The translations under genes were made by a program, and so were the position numbers. Positions 15,416 through 24,161 of a stretch of 64,000 nt of DNA are shown piece by piece. Every line of letters starts with the position of its first letter. Position 1 is the stretch's first letter. The notes beneath the pieces are model-generated. The model was not told the origin of the DNA and did no database searches. It saw nothing but the letters and a program-made list of their open reading frames with translations. The stretch covers positions 27,357-91,356 of the forward strand of contig CAZKPB010000007.1 of assembly GCA_964554535.1 (NCBI GenBank), in the 5' to 3' direction. Origin of the DNA: DMER64 sp964554535. Lineage in GTDB: Bacteria > Bacteroidota > Bacteroidia > Bacteroidales > UBA932.

Positions 15416-16808
15416 CGCGCTGCAGTCCCAGTGTGGCGGCGCGTTCTTCCATAAGCGAGTAGGCCTGTTCAAAGTCGTTTGAAATACGGCCGTCTAGGAT
15501 GGCCTCTTTGATGTAATCTTTTATAAGTCCCACTTCCTTGCACGGAGGCAGCCCGTAGTGCTGCATAATCAGTTCTCCGGAAATGGGTGGCTGGAAATTC
15601 CGTACAGCATCCTTTTCTTCCACTTCAACCAACTTTTGTTTTACCAGATCAAAGTTGGACATATGTTTGCGGACGGTGTTCTCGTTTTTTGAAGTGATGT
15701 CGGCCTTACACAGGGTCATAAGGTCATCTATGTCATTGCCTGCGTCAAACAGTAGCCGGCGTACTCCGGAATCACTGACTTCGTTTACCAGCGCAATGGG
15801 GCGCAGGTGTAACTGAACCAGTTTGCGCACGTAACGCATTTCTTCTGTTAAGGGCAGTTTCAGCTGGCGGAAGATAGGCGCAATCATTTTGCTGCCGATA
15901 TAGTCGTGTCCGTGAAACGACCAGCCCGTCTGAGTGTCAAAATGTTTGGTGGCCGGCTTGCCTATATCGTGCAATAGGGCGGCCCAGCGCAGCCAGATGT
16001 TGGGGCTCTGGGAGGCTACGTTGTCAAGCACCTGCAGGGTGTGGCTGAAGTTTTCCTTGTGTCCCTTGCCTTCCATCGTTTCCACTCCCTTGAGGTGGCT
16101 CAGCTGGGGCAGAATGTAGTCCAGCAGACCGCTTTTTTCCAACAATACAAAGCCGGTTGACGGCCGTTGTGCCGCCATAATTTTTTGCAGTTCGTCCGTG
16201 ATCCGTTCTTGCGATACAATCTGGATGCGTTCTGCGTTGCGGCGGATTGAAGCAAAGGATTCCGGTTCAATGGAAAAACCCAATTGGGTGGCAAAGCGGA
16301 TGGCACGCATCATACGCAACGGGTCGTCGCTGTAGGTGATGTCCGGGTCCAGAGGGGTGCGGAGGATGCCGTTCTGCAGGTCACTCACCCCGTTGAAGGG
16401 GTCAATGAGATGTCCAAAATCTTCTTTTTGCAGACTGAAAGCCAGCGCATTGATGGTGAAGTCTCTTCTATTCTGGTCATCTTCAAGGGTTCCGTCTTCC
16501 ACAATGGGTTTGCGCGATTGCGACCGGTAGGATTCTTTGCGGGCCCCCACAAATTCCAGTTCCAGATTTTTATAATGCAGCATTGCGGTACCAAAATTTT
16601 TGAATACCACCACTTTTTGGTTCAATTCCTTACCCACGGCATTGGCCAGGTCAATCCCGCTCCCTTCCGCCACCACATCAATATCGTTGCAGGGCCGTTG
16701 CAAATAGAAATCTCTGACGTATCCGCCAATGACATAGGCACGTATACCAAGCGAGGCGGCTTGTGTTGATAAGATTTGAAAGATTTTGGATTGAAGTGGG
16801 GATTTCAT
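15396..16808 (-). CDS. cca: CCA tRNA nucleotidyltransferase with HD domain
   Basis: The 470-residue protein adds or repairs the 3' CCA of tRNAs. The class II nucleotidyltransferase head begins IGGYVRDFYL with the DIDVV metal motif near residues 37-41. The RRDFTINALAF and DDPLRMMRAIRFA motifs follow, and an HD phosphohydrolase domain (LHDIGKPATKH) lies near 290. The HD fusion is common in Bacteroidota. This enzyme is needed for the tRNA-Ser gene in this window, which lacks an encoded CCA. The -7 element is 4 nt from its ATG, predicting a leaderless mRNA. Confidence 0.94.
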   Translation of the reverse strand: MKSPLQSKIFQILSTQAASLGIRAYVIGGYVRDFYLQRPCNDIDVVAEGSGIDLANAVGKELNQKVVVFKNFGTAMLHYKNLELEFVGARKESYRSQSRKPIVEDGTLEDDQNRRDFTINALAFSLQKEDFGHLIDPFNGVSDLQNGILRTPLDPDITYSDDPLRMMRAIRFATQLGFSIEPESFASIRRNAERIQIVSQERITDELQKIMAAQRPSTGFVLLEKSGLLDYILPQLSHLKGVETMEGKGHKENFSHTLQVLDNVASQSPNIWLRWAALLHDIGKPATKHFDTQTGWSFHGHDYIGSKMIAPIFRQLKLPLTEEMRYVRKLVQLHLRPIALVNEVSDSGVRRLLFDAGNDIDDLMTLCKADITSKNENTVRKHMSNFDLVKQKLVEVEEKDAVRNFQPPISGELIMQHYGLPPCKEVGLIKDYIKEAILDGRISNDFEQAYSLMEERAATLGLQRVNEDGA

Positions 16809-16812
16809 GTTG

Positions 16813-16820
16813 CAAAGATA
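16813..16820 (-). promoter_or_regulatory. -7 promoter element of cca, 4 nt from the ATG
   Basis: On the minus strand this reads TATCTTTG (exact TAnnTTTG), followed after 4 nt by the cca ATG. It forms one half of a 15-bp palindrome shared with the divergent holA promoter. Confidence 0.6.
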
Positions 16821-16828
16821 TTATCTTT
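16814..16828. promoter_or_regulatory. Palindrome joining two divergent -7 elements (cca / holA)
   Basis: AAAGATA-T-TATCTTT is a perfect inverted repeat with a one-base centre. Read leftward it contains the cca box TATCTTTG; read rightward it contains TATCTTTA (16822-16829), a near-consensus box 22 nt before holA. The two promoters abut back to back, so RNA polymerase probably cannot occupy both at once. Confidence 0.5.
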
Positions 16829-16851
16829 AACTGTTTTTTTATCGTACCCTT

Positions 16852-17895
16852 ATGGCAAAATCTTCCGCGGCCGACACCGATGTCCAATATCAGGCGCTTT
16901 TGGCCCAAATGCAGAGCGGTCAATACAAACCCTGTTATCTGCTTATGGGTGAAGAACCGTACTATGTGGACCGGTTGAGTGAATACATAGCTCAAAACAC
17001 ATTACCGGAAGATCAGCAGTCTTTCAACCAGTTTGTACTATACGGCAACAATGCCACGGCCGCCCAAGTGCTGGATTATGCCCGCCGTTACCCAATGATG
17101 GCTGACCGGCAGGTGGTTATAGTGCGTGAGGCCCAGCAGATGAAGGGCACAGAGGTCTTTGCCTCTTACTTTAAGGCCCCCAATCCGTTGACCGTGCTGG
17201 TATTCTGCTTTATGGGGAAAAACGTGGACAAACGCTCCGCTTTTTGGAAAGCCGCCCAGTCCTCTTGTGCTATACTTGAGTCCAATCCACTAAGAGACAA
17301 TCAGATAACCGGTTGGATTACCCGCTATCTTTCGCGGCGGAAGATAGACATTGAACCGCAGGCGGTACAAATGATGGCGGACTTTCTGGGCACCGAATTG
17401 CGACGCATTGCCATGGAGGTTGACAAACTGATGTTGCTGTTACCTGACGGCACTCAAAAAGTCACGGCCGCCCAGGTGGAACAGTCCGTGGGCATTAATA
17501 GGGACTTCAGTCCTTTTGCCTTGTTTGAGTATATCAATCGCAGGGATTTTGCCAAAATACAACCCATTGTCCGGTATTTTGGAGAAAATTCAAAAACGTA
17601 TCCGCTGGTAATGCTGATCAGTCTGATGTACGCCCACTTTAGCCGTATCCTGCAGTACCATTGTGCGGTGACAAGTCATCAGGGTATATCGCGCAGCGAA
17701 TTGGCTTCCGTGATGGGAATCAATCCCTATTTTCTTAACGGGATGGAAGCTGGGGCCCGCGCCTTCTCCTTTGCAAAGACGGTACAGATTATCGGACTAT
17801 TGTGCCAATATGACAGCCGTTACAAATCGTCCGACCGGGGCGAGGCCACGGACGGAGAGTTGCTGGTGGAGCTGGTCTGCAAAATTATCAACTAA
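16852..17895 (+). CDS. holA: DNA polymerase III subunit delta
   Basis: The 347-residue protein is the delta subunit of the clamp loader, which opens the beta clamp. It starts with the Bacteroidota-style segment YKPCYLLMGEEPYYVDRLSEYI (residues 24-45, in place of a functional P-loop) and continues with typical delta elements such as LGTELRRIAMEVDKLMLLL near 180. The length is normal. It is divergent from cca across 43 bp and overlaps the convergent alr by 4 nt. Its partner dnaX lies in the same window at 60956-62659. Confidence 0.9.
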   Translation: MAKSSAADTDVQYQALLAQMQSGQYKPCYLLMGEEPYYVDRLSEYIAQNTLPEDQQSFNQFVLYGNNATAAQVLDYARRYPMMADRQVVIVREAQQMKGTEVFASYFKAPNPLTVLVFCFMGKNVDKRSAFWKAAQSSCAILESNPLRDNQITGWITRYLSRRKIDIEPQAVQMMADFLGTELRRIAMEVDKLMLLLPDGTQKVTAAQVEQSVGINRDFSPFALFEYINRRDFAKIQPIVRYFGENSKTYPLVMLISLMYAHFSRILQYHCAVTSHQGISRSELASVMGINPYFLNGMEAGARAFSFAKTVQIIGLLCQYDSRYKSSDRGEATDGELLVELVCKIIN

Positions 17896-18995
17896 TATTT
17901 GTACACCCTGGGGATGCGCAGATTTACGGAAGTCAGAATTTCGTAAGGTATGGTATTGAGAATCTCGGCAATGGCACCGATGGTGGGGTTCTCCCCGAAA
18001 ATGGTGGCCATGTCTCCCGCTTTTACATCCAGTCCGCTCACGTTGACCATACTCATATCCATACAGATATTGCCTATGGTGGGCACCAGGTGTCCGTTGA
18101 GCATCACCTGCAGGTTGCCGTTGCCCAAATGTCTGTTCAGGCCGTCAGCGTATCCCACGGCCAACGTGGCACTCTCAATGGGCCCTTCGGTGATTTTACC
18201 CTGGCGGCTGTAGCCCACCGTTTCGCCCTGCTGGATGGTTTTTACCTGTAGCACGGGCGTGCGCAGGAAGGCTGTGGGTTTGAGCAGGCGGTTGTCCACG
18301 GCCGAGATACCGTACAGCCCAATGCCCAAACGTACCATATCATACGCCCATTCCTGCCCGAAACGTTCAATACCGCCCGAGTTGAGCACGTGACGCAGGG
18401 GACGGTAAGGCAATGCGGACAGTATCTGTTGGCAGCCGGCATCGTAACAGGCAATTTGACTGCGGGTAAAATTGTCAAAAGCCGGCTCGGTGGCGCAGGC
18501 CAGATGGGTGAAAACGGATTCTATCCGGACATAGGGTTGGTCCAGATGGGGCAGAAGGGCCGGAATCTGGGAACTCTGGAAGCCCAACCGGTGCATTCCG
18601 GTATCTAATTTAATATGAGCCGGAGCGTCTTTCTTCCCGGCCTGTTTGGCCTGTTCCACATAATGACAGAAAGATTCCACGGTAGCGATGCCGGGTCCCA
18701 GGTCATATTCCAGACACAGGGGAAACTGGGCGTCACAACCGGAAAGAACCAGAATGGGAATCTTGACACCGGCCTTGCGGATGGCCACCCCTTCTGAAGG
18801 ATGCGCCACGGCCAGGTAATTGACACCATAAGTCTCCAGAATTCTGGCAAAAGTTCCGGCTCCGTGTCCGTAAGCGTAAGCTTTTGCCAATACCAGCAAT
18901 TTTGTGGAGGGGGGCAACAGGGAGCGGAAATAGCGCAGGTTGTGGAGCAAATGGGTAATGTTTATCTCTAAATGGGTATACTGTTTTTCGTTCAT
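17892..18995 (-). CDS. alr: Alanine racemase
   Basis: The 367-residue PLP enzyme converts L- to D-alanine for peptidoglycan. The PLP lysine is K38 in VLAKAYAYGHG; the usual Asn or Asp before the second Ala is Tyr here. The catalytic Tyr region (TVGYSRQGKI) is near 250 and the C-terminal IGNICMDMSMVNVSG motif near 305. In many Bacteroidota Alr is fused to MurF; here it stands alone. It overlaps the tdk stop by 4 nt and ends a leftward run that starts with the ABC exporter genes. Confidence 0.94.
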   Translation of the reverse strand: MNEKQYTHLEINITHLLHNLRYFRSLLPPSTKLLVLAKAYAYGHGAGTFARILETYGVNYLAVAHPSEGVAIRKAGVKIPILVLSGCDAQFPLCLEYDLGPGIATVESFCHYVEQAKQAGKKDAPAHIKLDTGMHRLGFQSSQIPALLPHLDQPYVRIESVFTHLACATEPAFDNFTRSQIACYDAGCQQILSALPYRPLRHVLNSGGIERFGQEWAYDMVRLGIGLYGISAVDNRLLKPTAFLRTPVLQVKTIQQGETVGYSRQGKITEGPIESATLAVGYADGLNRHLGNGNLQVMLNGHLVPTIGNICMDMSMVNVSGLDVKAGDMATIFGENPTIGAIAEILNTIPYEILTSVNLRIPRVYKY

Positions 18996-19555
18996 TTTTT
19001 AGCTTTATTGAAACAATGCCTGCACAGCGGTTCGTATATATCTTTTTCTCCCAGTTCCACTAACCGTGTACTTTGGCTCAGGCGGTGGGAATTTTGTGCG
19101 GGGTCTCCGCAATGTACACAGATGGCGTGTACTTTGGTGACATCTTCCGCTACGGCCATGAGGTCGGGCATGGGACCAAACGGTTTTCCCATGTAATCCA
19201 TATCCAGGCCGGCCACAATGACGCGAACACCGTGATCTGCCAGATATTGGCACACACGGACAATATTCATATCAAAAAATTGCGCTTCGTCAATACCCAC
19301 TACGTCCACGTCGGTAGCCAGCAGCATAATGCTTTCAGCCGCTTCCACGGGGGTGGAGCGGATGCTGTTGCTGTCGTGAGACACCACTTCTTCTTCCGAA
19401 TAGCGTACGTCAATACGCGGCTTGAAGATTTCCACCCGTTGATTGGCAAATTTGGCGCGTTTGAGCCGGCGAATGAGTTCTTCCGTTTTCCCTGAGAACA
19501 TAGATCCGCAGATGACCTCAATCCATCCGGTCCGTTTATGATTTTCCAAAAACAT
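18992..19555 (-). CDS. tdk: Thymidine kinase
   Basis: The 187-residue enzyme phosphorylates thymidine in pyrimidine salvage. It has the P-loop GSMFSGKTEELIRR near residues 16-29, a Walker B-type GIDEAQFF near 90, the lasso region, and the C-terminal zinc site of paired CxxC motifs (CVHC near 145 and CRHC near 180). The length is standard for type II thymidine kinases. It sits between a 5'-nucleotidase and alr, so nucleotide salvage genes are grouped here. Confidence 0.95.
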   Translation of the reverse strand: MFLENHKRTGWIEVICGSMFSGKTEELIRRLKRAKFANQRVEIFKPRIDVRYSEEEVVSHDSNSIRSTPVEAAESIMLLATDVDVVGIDEAQFFDMNIVRVCQYLADHGVRVIVAGLDMDYMGKPFGPMPDLMAVAEDVTKVHAICVHCGDPAQNSHRLSQSTRLVELGEKDIYEPLCRHCFNKAKK

Positions 19556-19566
19556 GGGTAAAATAA

Positions 19567-20382
19567 TTAGAAGGTCACATCCATTCGTCCTACGTAAACG
19601 CCTTTGGCTCCGGTCTGGGTTACGGTGACCGGTTTGCCGTCAAGGTCGGTCACAATTTCCGGATTTTCCATAAAGGTATGGCTGTGCCCGCCTATAATGG
19701 CGTTTACTCCTCTGACCTGTTGCCCCAGCCTGACGTCGTGTTCCACACCCAGATGCGACAGACAGACTATGAAGTCACAGCCTTTCTTGCGCAGTTTGCG
19801 GGCGTACTCGTTGACTATCGGTTCGGGGTCATGATAATGCATCTGTTCCAATACTTTACCCGAACTCAAGCCGTACATATCTATGGTCAGGCCAATAACA
19901 CCCACCTTGTGGCCGCCCACCTTGAAAATGGCGTAGGGTTTGATGATTTTGCGCAACGCAGGATGGTCAATGGTATAATTGGCGCAAAGGGTGGTATAGC
20001 CGGCTTTTTTAAGGCGATTAGCCAGATCATCCAGACCGTTGTCAAATTCGTGATTGCCCAATACGGTGGCATTAAGGCCGGCCGCGTTCATATAGGCTAC
20101 TTCCAGCTGCCCCCCGAACAAATTGAAATAGGGGGTACCCTGATTGTAGTCTCCGGCGTCAAGGTACAGCACGTGAGGAACTTCACGGCGAACTTCTTCC
20201 AGATAGCCCGACATGGTCAACAGGCCCCCCTTGCCGGCATCGCGGCCGCTTGTGAAGGGGTCAATCTGACTGTGAATATCGTTGGTGTACAGGATGACAA
20301 AATCCTGCCCCTGCACTGGAGCGCAGGCGTTTACGGTGGCCAGAAGCCCCAAAATCAGTATCAAGCGGGTAATACGTTTCAT
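19567..20382 (-). CDS. 5'-nucleotidase, catalytic (metallophosphatase) domain only
   Basis: The 271-residue lipoprotein (lipobox TVNAC, Cys near residue 20) carries the UshA-type calcineurin-like domain: YTNDIHSQ near 32, GNHEFDNG near 114 and GGHSHTF near 230. Metal-ligand motifs are intact. It ends where the C-terminal substrate-binding domain would start; that domain is encoded by the preceding gene, transcribed first. The two products probably associate in the periplasm or on a membrane surface to hydrolyse nucleotides. ATG 20382 is chosen because it starts the lipoprotein signal. Confidence 0.85.
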   Translation of the reverse strand: MKRITRLILILGLLATVNACAPVQGQDFVILYTNDIHSQIDPFTSGRDAGKGGLLTMSGYLEEVRREVPHVLYLDAGDYNQGTPYFNLFGGQLEVAYMNAAGLNATVLGNHEFDNGLDDLANRLKKAGYTTLCANYTIDHPALRKIIKPYAIFKVGGHKVGVIGLTIDMYGLSSGKVLEQMHYHDPEPIVNEYARKLRKKGCDFIVCLSHLGVEHDVRLGQQVRGVNAIIGGHSHTFMENPEIVTDLDGKPVTVTQTGAKGVYVGRMDVTF

Positions 20383-20392
20383 TCCGGTCAAA

Positions 20393-21166
20393 TTATTGAG
20401 GGTTGTTGACGGTTACCCGGCCGTCCCTGCGGGAAGGCAGCGGTTCTGAGTGTTCGTAGAAGGTCTTCATATACTCCAGAACCACATCTCTTAAGGTGAT
20501 ACCCGAGTAATCCACACCGCTGTTCTGTTTGAGCGCCGTCATCTTGTCCCCGCCGTCCAGCAGAAAATCAATGGTGGCCAGATGGTACACGCGGTTTTCA
20601 TCCAGCGGTTTTCCGTCAATGGTCAGTGAGGCAATCGTGTGGTTGTCAATGGCAAATGTGACTCCCGCCAAAGCTTCCGGACGCCCTTTTGCAAAGGCGG
20701 TAAACAATTCCTTTACCTGAGTCCCGGGAAGGTCCACCAGCACCAGCGAGTTGTCAAAGGGGAATACAGAGTAAACATCGTAAAGGGTGATGTCCCCTTT
20801 GGGCAGGTCGGCGCGGATGCCTCCAAAATTGGTGAGCGAAAAATCCACGCGGTCCATTCCATAATGCCTACGAGCAATGGCAAGCAACGCATCGGCCGCC
20901 AGATTGGAGAGCGGACTTTCCGGCTGGTTGCGGTCCATTTCTTCTACGGTATAGGCCACCACGGCACTCATTTTTTGGCGCATTTGCGGAGAGTAGGTGT
21001 CTACAAGTTCTTTGACACCGGCCGCCGCACCGGATGCATACAGCGTAGTATCCATTGACACCCGCCGTACGGTGACAGTCTGCGCGGCCGCACCCGGTGC
21101 GACACACAGCAGCAGGCAGGCAAGTCCAATCCCTTTTAGTTGTTTTTGTAACGCATCCATTTCCAT
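20393..21166 (-). CDS. 5'-nucleotidase, C-terminal (substrate-binding) domain only
   Basis: The 257-residue exported protein has a signal peptide (cleavage near PGAAAQ) and a 5_nucleotid_C domain: LSNLAADALLAIARRHYG near 85, LTNFGGIRADLPKGDITLYDVYSVFPFDN near 110-140, and YHLATIDFLLDGGDKM near 195. It lacks a catalytic domain. Together with the next gene it forms a split enzyme in inverted order. The start overlaps the upstream permease stop by up to 31 nt; an in-frame ATG at 21160 is an equally good start. Confidence 0.83.
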   Translation of the reverse strand: MEMDALQKQLKGIGLACLLLCVAPGAAAQTVTVRRVSMDTTLYASGAAAGVKELVDTYSPQMRQKMSAVVAYTVEEMDRNQPESPLSNLAADALLAIARRHYGMDRVDFSLTNFGGIRADLPKGDITLYDVYSVFPFDNSLVLVDLPGTQVKELFTAFAKGRPEALAGVTFAIDNHTIASLTIDGKPLDENRVYHLATIDFLLDGGDKMTALKQNSGVDYSGITLRDVVLEYMKTFYEHSEPLPSRRDGRVTVNNPQ

Positions 21167-22467
21167 AATTCACCCCAGGTGACTTTTTTCCCATAAAGCA
21201 AAATGCCCACACGGTATATTTTGGCCGAGAAATACACCACGGCCAGGAAGGTACTGAAGAGCAGTCCCAGCGAAAGCAGCAACTGCCACAGGGGAACCAC
21301 GCCAAAAGGCAGGCGGGCCAGCATCACCATGGGCGAGGTGAACGGAATGAGCGAGGCCCAGATGGAGAGCGTGCTGTCCGGATGCTGGAAAGTGTGCATC
21401 ATGATAAACAGACCAAGAATAAGGGGAATGGTGATGGGCAACTGGAATTGCTGGGTATCGGTCTCGGCGTCGGATACGGAACCCACCGCGGCAAACATGG
21501 AGGCGTACATGAGGTAACCTCCCACAAAGTACAGGCAGAAACTCAGCAGGAACTGGCCGAAATTGACTTGTGACAATGTGGCGGCAATGCCCGTGAGCAC
21601 GCCGTTGCCCGAGTCAAAAGAGGCTATGGTGTCGGTAATTCCGGCTCCCGAGGTGGCCATTCCGGCCATTCCGTCCACACCCACTATAAAGGTGACGGCC
21701 AGCAGAATGACGGCGGTAAGGACAATCCACAGGAAGAATTGAAGCAGGGCCACCAGCGCTATGCCAATGATTTTGCCCAGCATCAGTTCTACCGGCTTTA
21801 CGGAAGATATGATGACTTCCACAATGCGATTGGTCTTTTCTTCAATCACACCGCGGATTACCATGGACCCATACATAAAGATGAACATATAGATGAGGAA
21901 GCTGCTGATATAGGCCAGCGCCATAAACACCTCGTTGAGGGTTTCCTTTTCGTCTCCCTCGTCGGTCCATTTATAGACTTTTACAGGAACTTTTGTAGAT
22001 ACGTCCTGCATAATTTCTTCCAGTTGGGGAATATCGTAGGAGGCCAGTTTCACTTGGCCCACTTCCAGTTCTATCCGGTGACTGATATAGTTCTGCAAAT
22101 CATTGTCAATGGGATTGGTGCTGTACATACGTATTTCCACGTTCCGGTTGCTGAGGGTGTCAATAACGCAAACGGCGTGCAGTCCGCTTTCTTCAAAACC
22201 GTCACGGAACGAGTCGGCGTCGGTGGCGTCTGAGAAAATGAATTCGGTACTTCCCTCGTTGACAAGAACGTTTTTTGCAAGACCGCTGCGGTCAATGACT
22301 TCCACGCGTTTAAGGTTGTCGTCCTTGAGGGTGGTCATCAGGGTGGGTACCGCTATCAGGGCGGCCATAAGCAGCGGGGTGAGGAAGGTGACTACCAGAA
22401 AAGATTTTTTCCGTACACGGATAAGGAATTCGCGCCCGATAACCAGGTTGACTTTCTTGATGTTCAT
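21136..22467 (-). CDS. ABC-2 type exporter permease (NatB-like)
   Basis: The 443-residue membrane protein has one N-terminal helix (about 20-42), a large extracytoplasmic domain (about 45-180) and a block of five to six helices (about 185-430). This is the architecture of NatB/YhaP-type ABC-2 permeases, which export ions or unknown substrates. The partner ATPase lies directly upstream with a 1-nt gap. The substrate is unknown. Confidence 0.87.
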   Translation of the reverse strand: MNIKKVNLVIGREFLIRVRKKSFLVVTFLTPLLMAALIAVPTLMTTLKDDNLKRVEVIDRSGLAKNVLVNEGSTEFIFSDATDADSFRDGFEESGLHAVCVIDTLSNRNVEIRMYSTNPIDNDLQNYISHRIELEVGQVKLASYDIPQLEEIMQDVSTKVPVKVYKWTDEGDEKETLNEVFMALAYISSFLIYMFIFMYGSMVIRGVIEEKTNRIVEVIISSVKPVELMLGKIIGIALVALLQFFLWIVLTAVILLAVTFIVGVDGMAGMATSGAGITDTIASFDSGNGVLTGIAATLSQVNFGQFLLSFCLYFVGGYLMYASMFAAVGSVSDAETDTQQFQLPITIPLILGLFIMMHTFQHPDSTLSIWASLIPFTSPMVMLARLPFGVVPLWQLLLSLGLLFSTFLAVVYFSAKIYRVGILLYGKKVTWGELWKWMRYKNN

Positions 22468-22468
22468 A

Positions 22469-23386
22469 TTATGCCTCCTTATTCGTAACTAATTTGATGA
22501 ATATATCGTTCATACGCGGAATAATTTCCGTGACGCCCATTATGGACACTTGGGGCAGCAGGGTTTTGAGCAGGTCGTTGGTGGTGGCGCCTTCTTTTAG
22601 GTTGATTACCATTGACAGGGAATCTTCTTTGCTGCCCTGGCTAACCAGCGAAAAAGGATCGGTTGCGGCGGGAGTATAGGCCTGTGCGGCACGGTAGAGC
22701 ACTTCCACGTGATTGTCTCCGTGGGTGCGGCGGATTTCGTTCACTTTGCCGCTGACAATGAGTTTGGATTTGTTGATGAGGGCAATCTCGTCACACAACT
22801 CTTCCACCGATTCCATGTTGTGGGTGGAAAGTATCACAGAAACCCCGTTGCCTTTCAGCCGCAGGATCTCTTTGCGGATGATGTCCACGTTGATTGGGTC
22901 AAACCCGCTGAAGGGCTCGTCCAGAATGAGCAGTTTGGGGTTGTGCATCACGGTGGTCACAAACTGAACTTTCTGGGCCATACCTTTTGAAAGTTCGGTA
23001 ATGCGTTTGTTCCACCAGTCCTGAATGCCCAGACGGATGAACCAGGCTTTGAGGCTGGCCTGCGCCTGCGCTTGCGTCATTCCTTTGAGACGGGCCAGAT
23101 ACATGGCCTGGTCTCCGATTTTCATTTTTTTGTACAGTCCGCGTTCCTCGGGGAGGTAGCCTATCTTGTAGACATCGTCCTCGTGCAACGGCCGGTTTTC
23201 AAACAGCACCTCGCCGCTGTCCGGTCCCGTGATTTGATTGATGATTCGCAGCAGGGTGGTTTTTCCGGCGCCATTCGGACCCAAAAGCCCGAATATTTTA
23301 CCTTCCGGCACGTCAATGCTCACATTGTCCAATGCCGTCTGGCCCTCAAAGCGCTTTACCACATTGTGGGTGGTTAAAATACTCAT
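22469..23386 (-). CDS. ABC exporter ATP-binding protein (NatA-like)
   Basis: The 305-residue ATPase has Walker A (GPNGAGKTTLLRI near residue 35), a signature region ELSKGMAQKVQF (LSKGM rather than LSGGQ, as in NatA/YhaQ types) and Walker B (LLILDEPFSGFDP). A C-terminal extension of about 90 residues carries a DUF4162-type domain. It pairs with the downstream NatB-like permease. ATG 23386 gives the standard start; a -7 element lies 32 nt upstream. This promoter probably drives the run ABC exporter, split nucleotidase, tdk, alr. Confidence 0.9.
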   Translation of the reverse strand: MSILTTHNVVKRFEGQTALDNVSIDVPEGKIFGLLGPNGAGKTTLLRIINQITGPDSGEVLFENRPLHEDDVYKIGYLPEERGLYKKMKIGDQAMYLARLKGMTQAQAQASLKAWFIRLGIQDWWNKRITELSKGMAQKVQFVTTVMHNPKLLILDEPFSGFDPINVDIIRKEILRLKGNGVSVILSTHNMESVEELCDEIALINKSKLIVSGKVNEIRRTHGDNHVEVLYRAAQAYTPAATDPFSLVSQGSKEDSLSMVINLKEGATTNDLLKTLLPQVSIMGVTEIIPRMNDIFIKLVTNKEA

Positions 23387-23418
23387 TTGTCTGTTTAGTT
23401 TGTATGGTAAATAACCCA

Positions 23419-23426
23419 CAAATATA
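23419..23426 (-). promoter_or_regulatory. -7 promoter element of the ABC exporter operon
   Basis: On the minus strand this reads TATATTTG (exact TAnnTTTG), 32 nt before the ATG at 23386. It lies in the short gap after the helix-hairpin-helix gene. Confidence 0.6.
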
Positions 23427-23445
23427 ACTTTTTTCTTGCAGATAT

Positions 23446-24161
23446 CTATTGCAGATAAGGACTCAGTTTCTGTACTTGTTCCGTTGTTAGGATTTTTTCT
23501 TTTGCCAGAGCCTCCGGCGTGCAGGATGCGGCGCCCATCAGGTCACGGAAACGCAGGATATTGCGCGCCAGATAGCGGCCTATGTAGGGATGATGTGCCA
23601 GAAGATCTTCGGTGGCGGTTTGCAGCTCTATGGGGGTGATATAGCTGGTGTCAGTGAAAGTCCGGTCACTGAATCCGGCAAAACGCTCCGAGTCGATTCC
23701 TTCTATTTCGAGCAATTGCCGGGGTGAGACAAAACCGCCCAATTGTTCCCTGTAAGCCAGTATTTTTTGAGCATAGTACGGGCCTATGCCGTACAGTTTG
23801 ACCAGTTCGGTGCTGTCGGCCGTGTTGAGTTCAATGCGCGGACGTTTTTTGGTGTAGGTTTGCGCGGTCGGCGACGATTCTTTTGTGGTACTGTCCTGCG
23901 AATTGGTCGTAACGGACGGCTCCTTTTTTTGGGGGTCCGGATCCGCGAGGCGGGGGAGGAAGAAACGGTGACGGGGGCTGGAGTTTCCGTTTGCGGGGCG
24001 AGGCTGTCCTGCGGGGCGGTGGCGCTGTATTGAGCTTCGGGCTGCAGGGGCAGTCTGCCCACTATAAGCCGCAGGGCCACCAACAACACCAGGCCGCCCA
24101 ATCCAAAGGCGTGCACAATGGCTGTCTGCCTGTTACGGTGATTATTCTTCTGACTGCTCAT
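23446..24161 (-). CDS. ComEA-like helix-hairpin-helix protein, interrupted by a frameshift
   Basis: Two open segments in different frames make up one protein. The first starts at ATG 24161, has one transmembrane helix (AFGLGGLVLLVALRLIVG) and a Pro/Ser/Thr-rich linker ending TPKK. The second (entered near 23930) reads on through a linker into PRIELNTADSTELVKLYGIG and a ComEA-type pair of HhH motifs to the stop at 23446. The break lies at C5 A7 on the coding strand (T7 at 23924-23930). One extra A would restore a 238-residue frame. The family binds DNA at the envelope or in the cytoplasm; the role here is unknown. A sequencing error, mutation or slippage are all possible. The start overlaps the rsmI stop by 20 nt. 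Confidence 0.75.
23924..23930 (-). other. Homopolymer A7 at the frameshift point
   Basis: On the coding (minus) strand, C5 is followed by A7 and GGAG. The upstream frame reads ACC CCC AAA AAA AGG; the frame needed downstream reads CAA AAA AAG GAG, a shift of -1 (equivalent to one added A). Confidence 0.7.
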
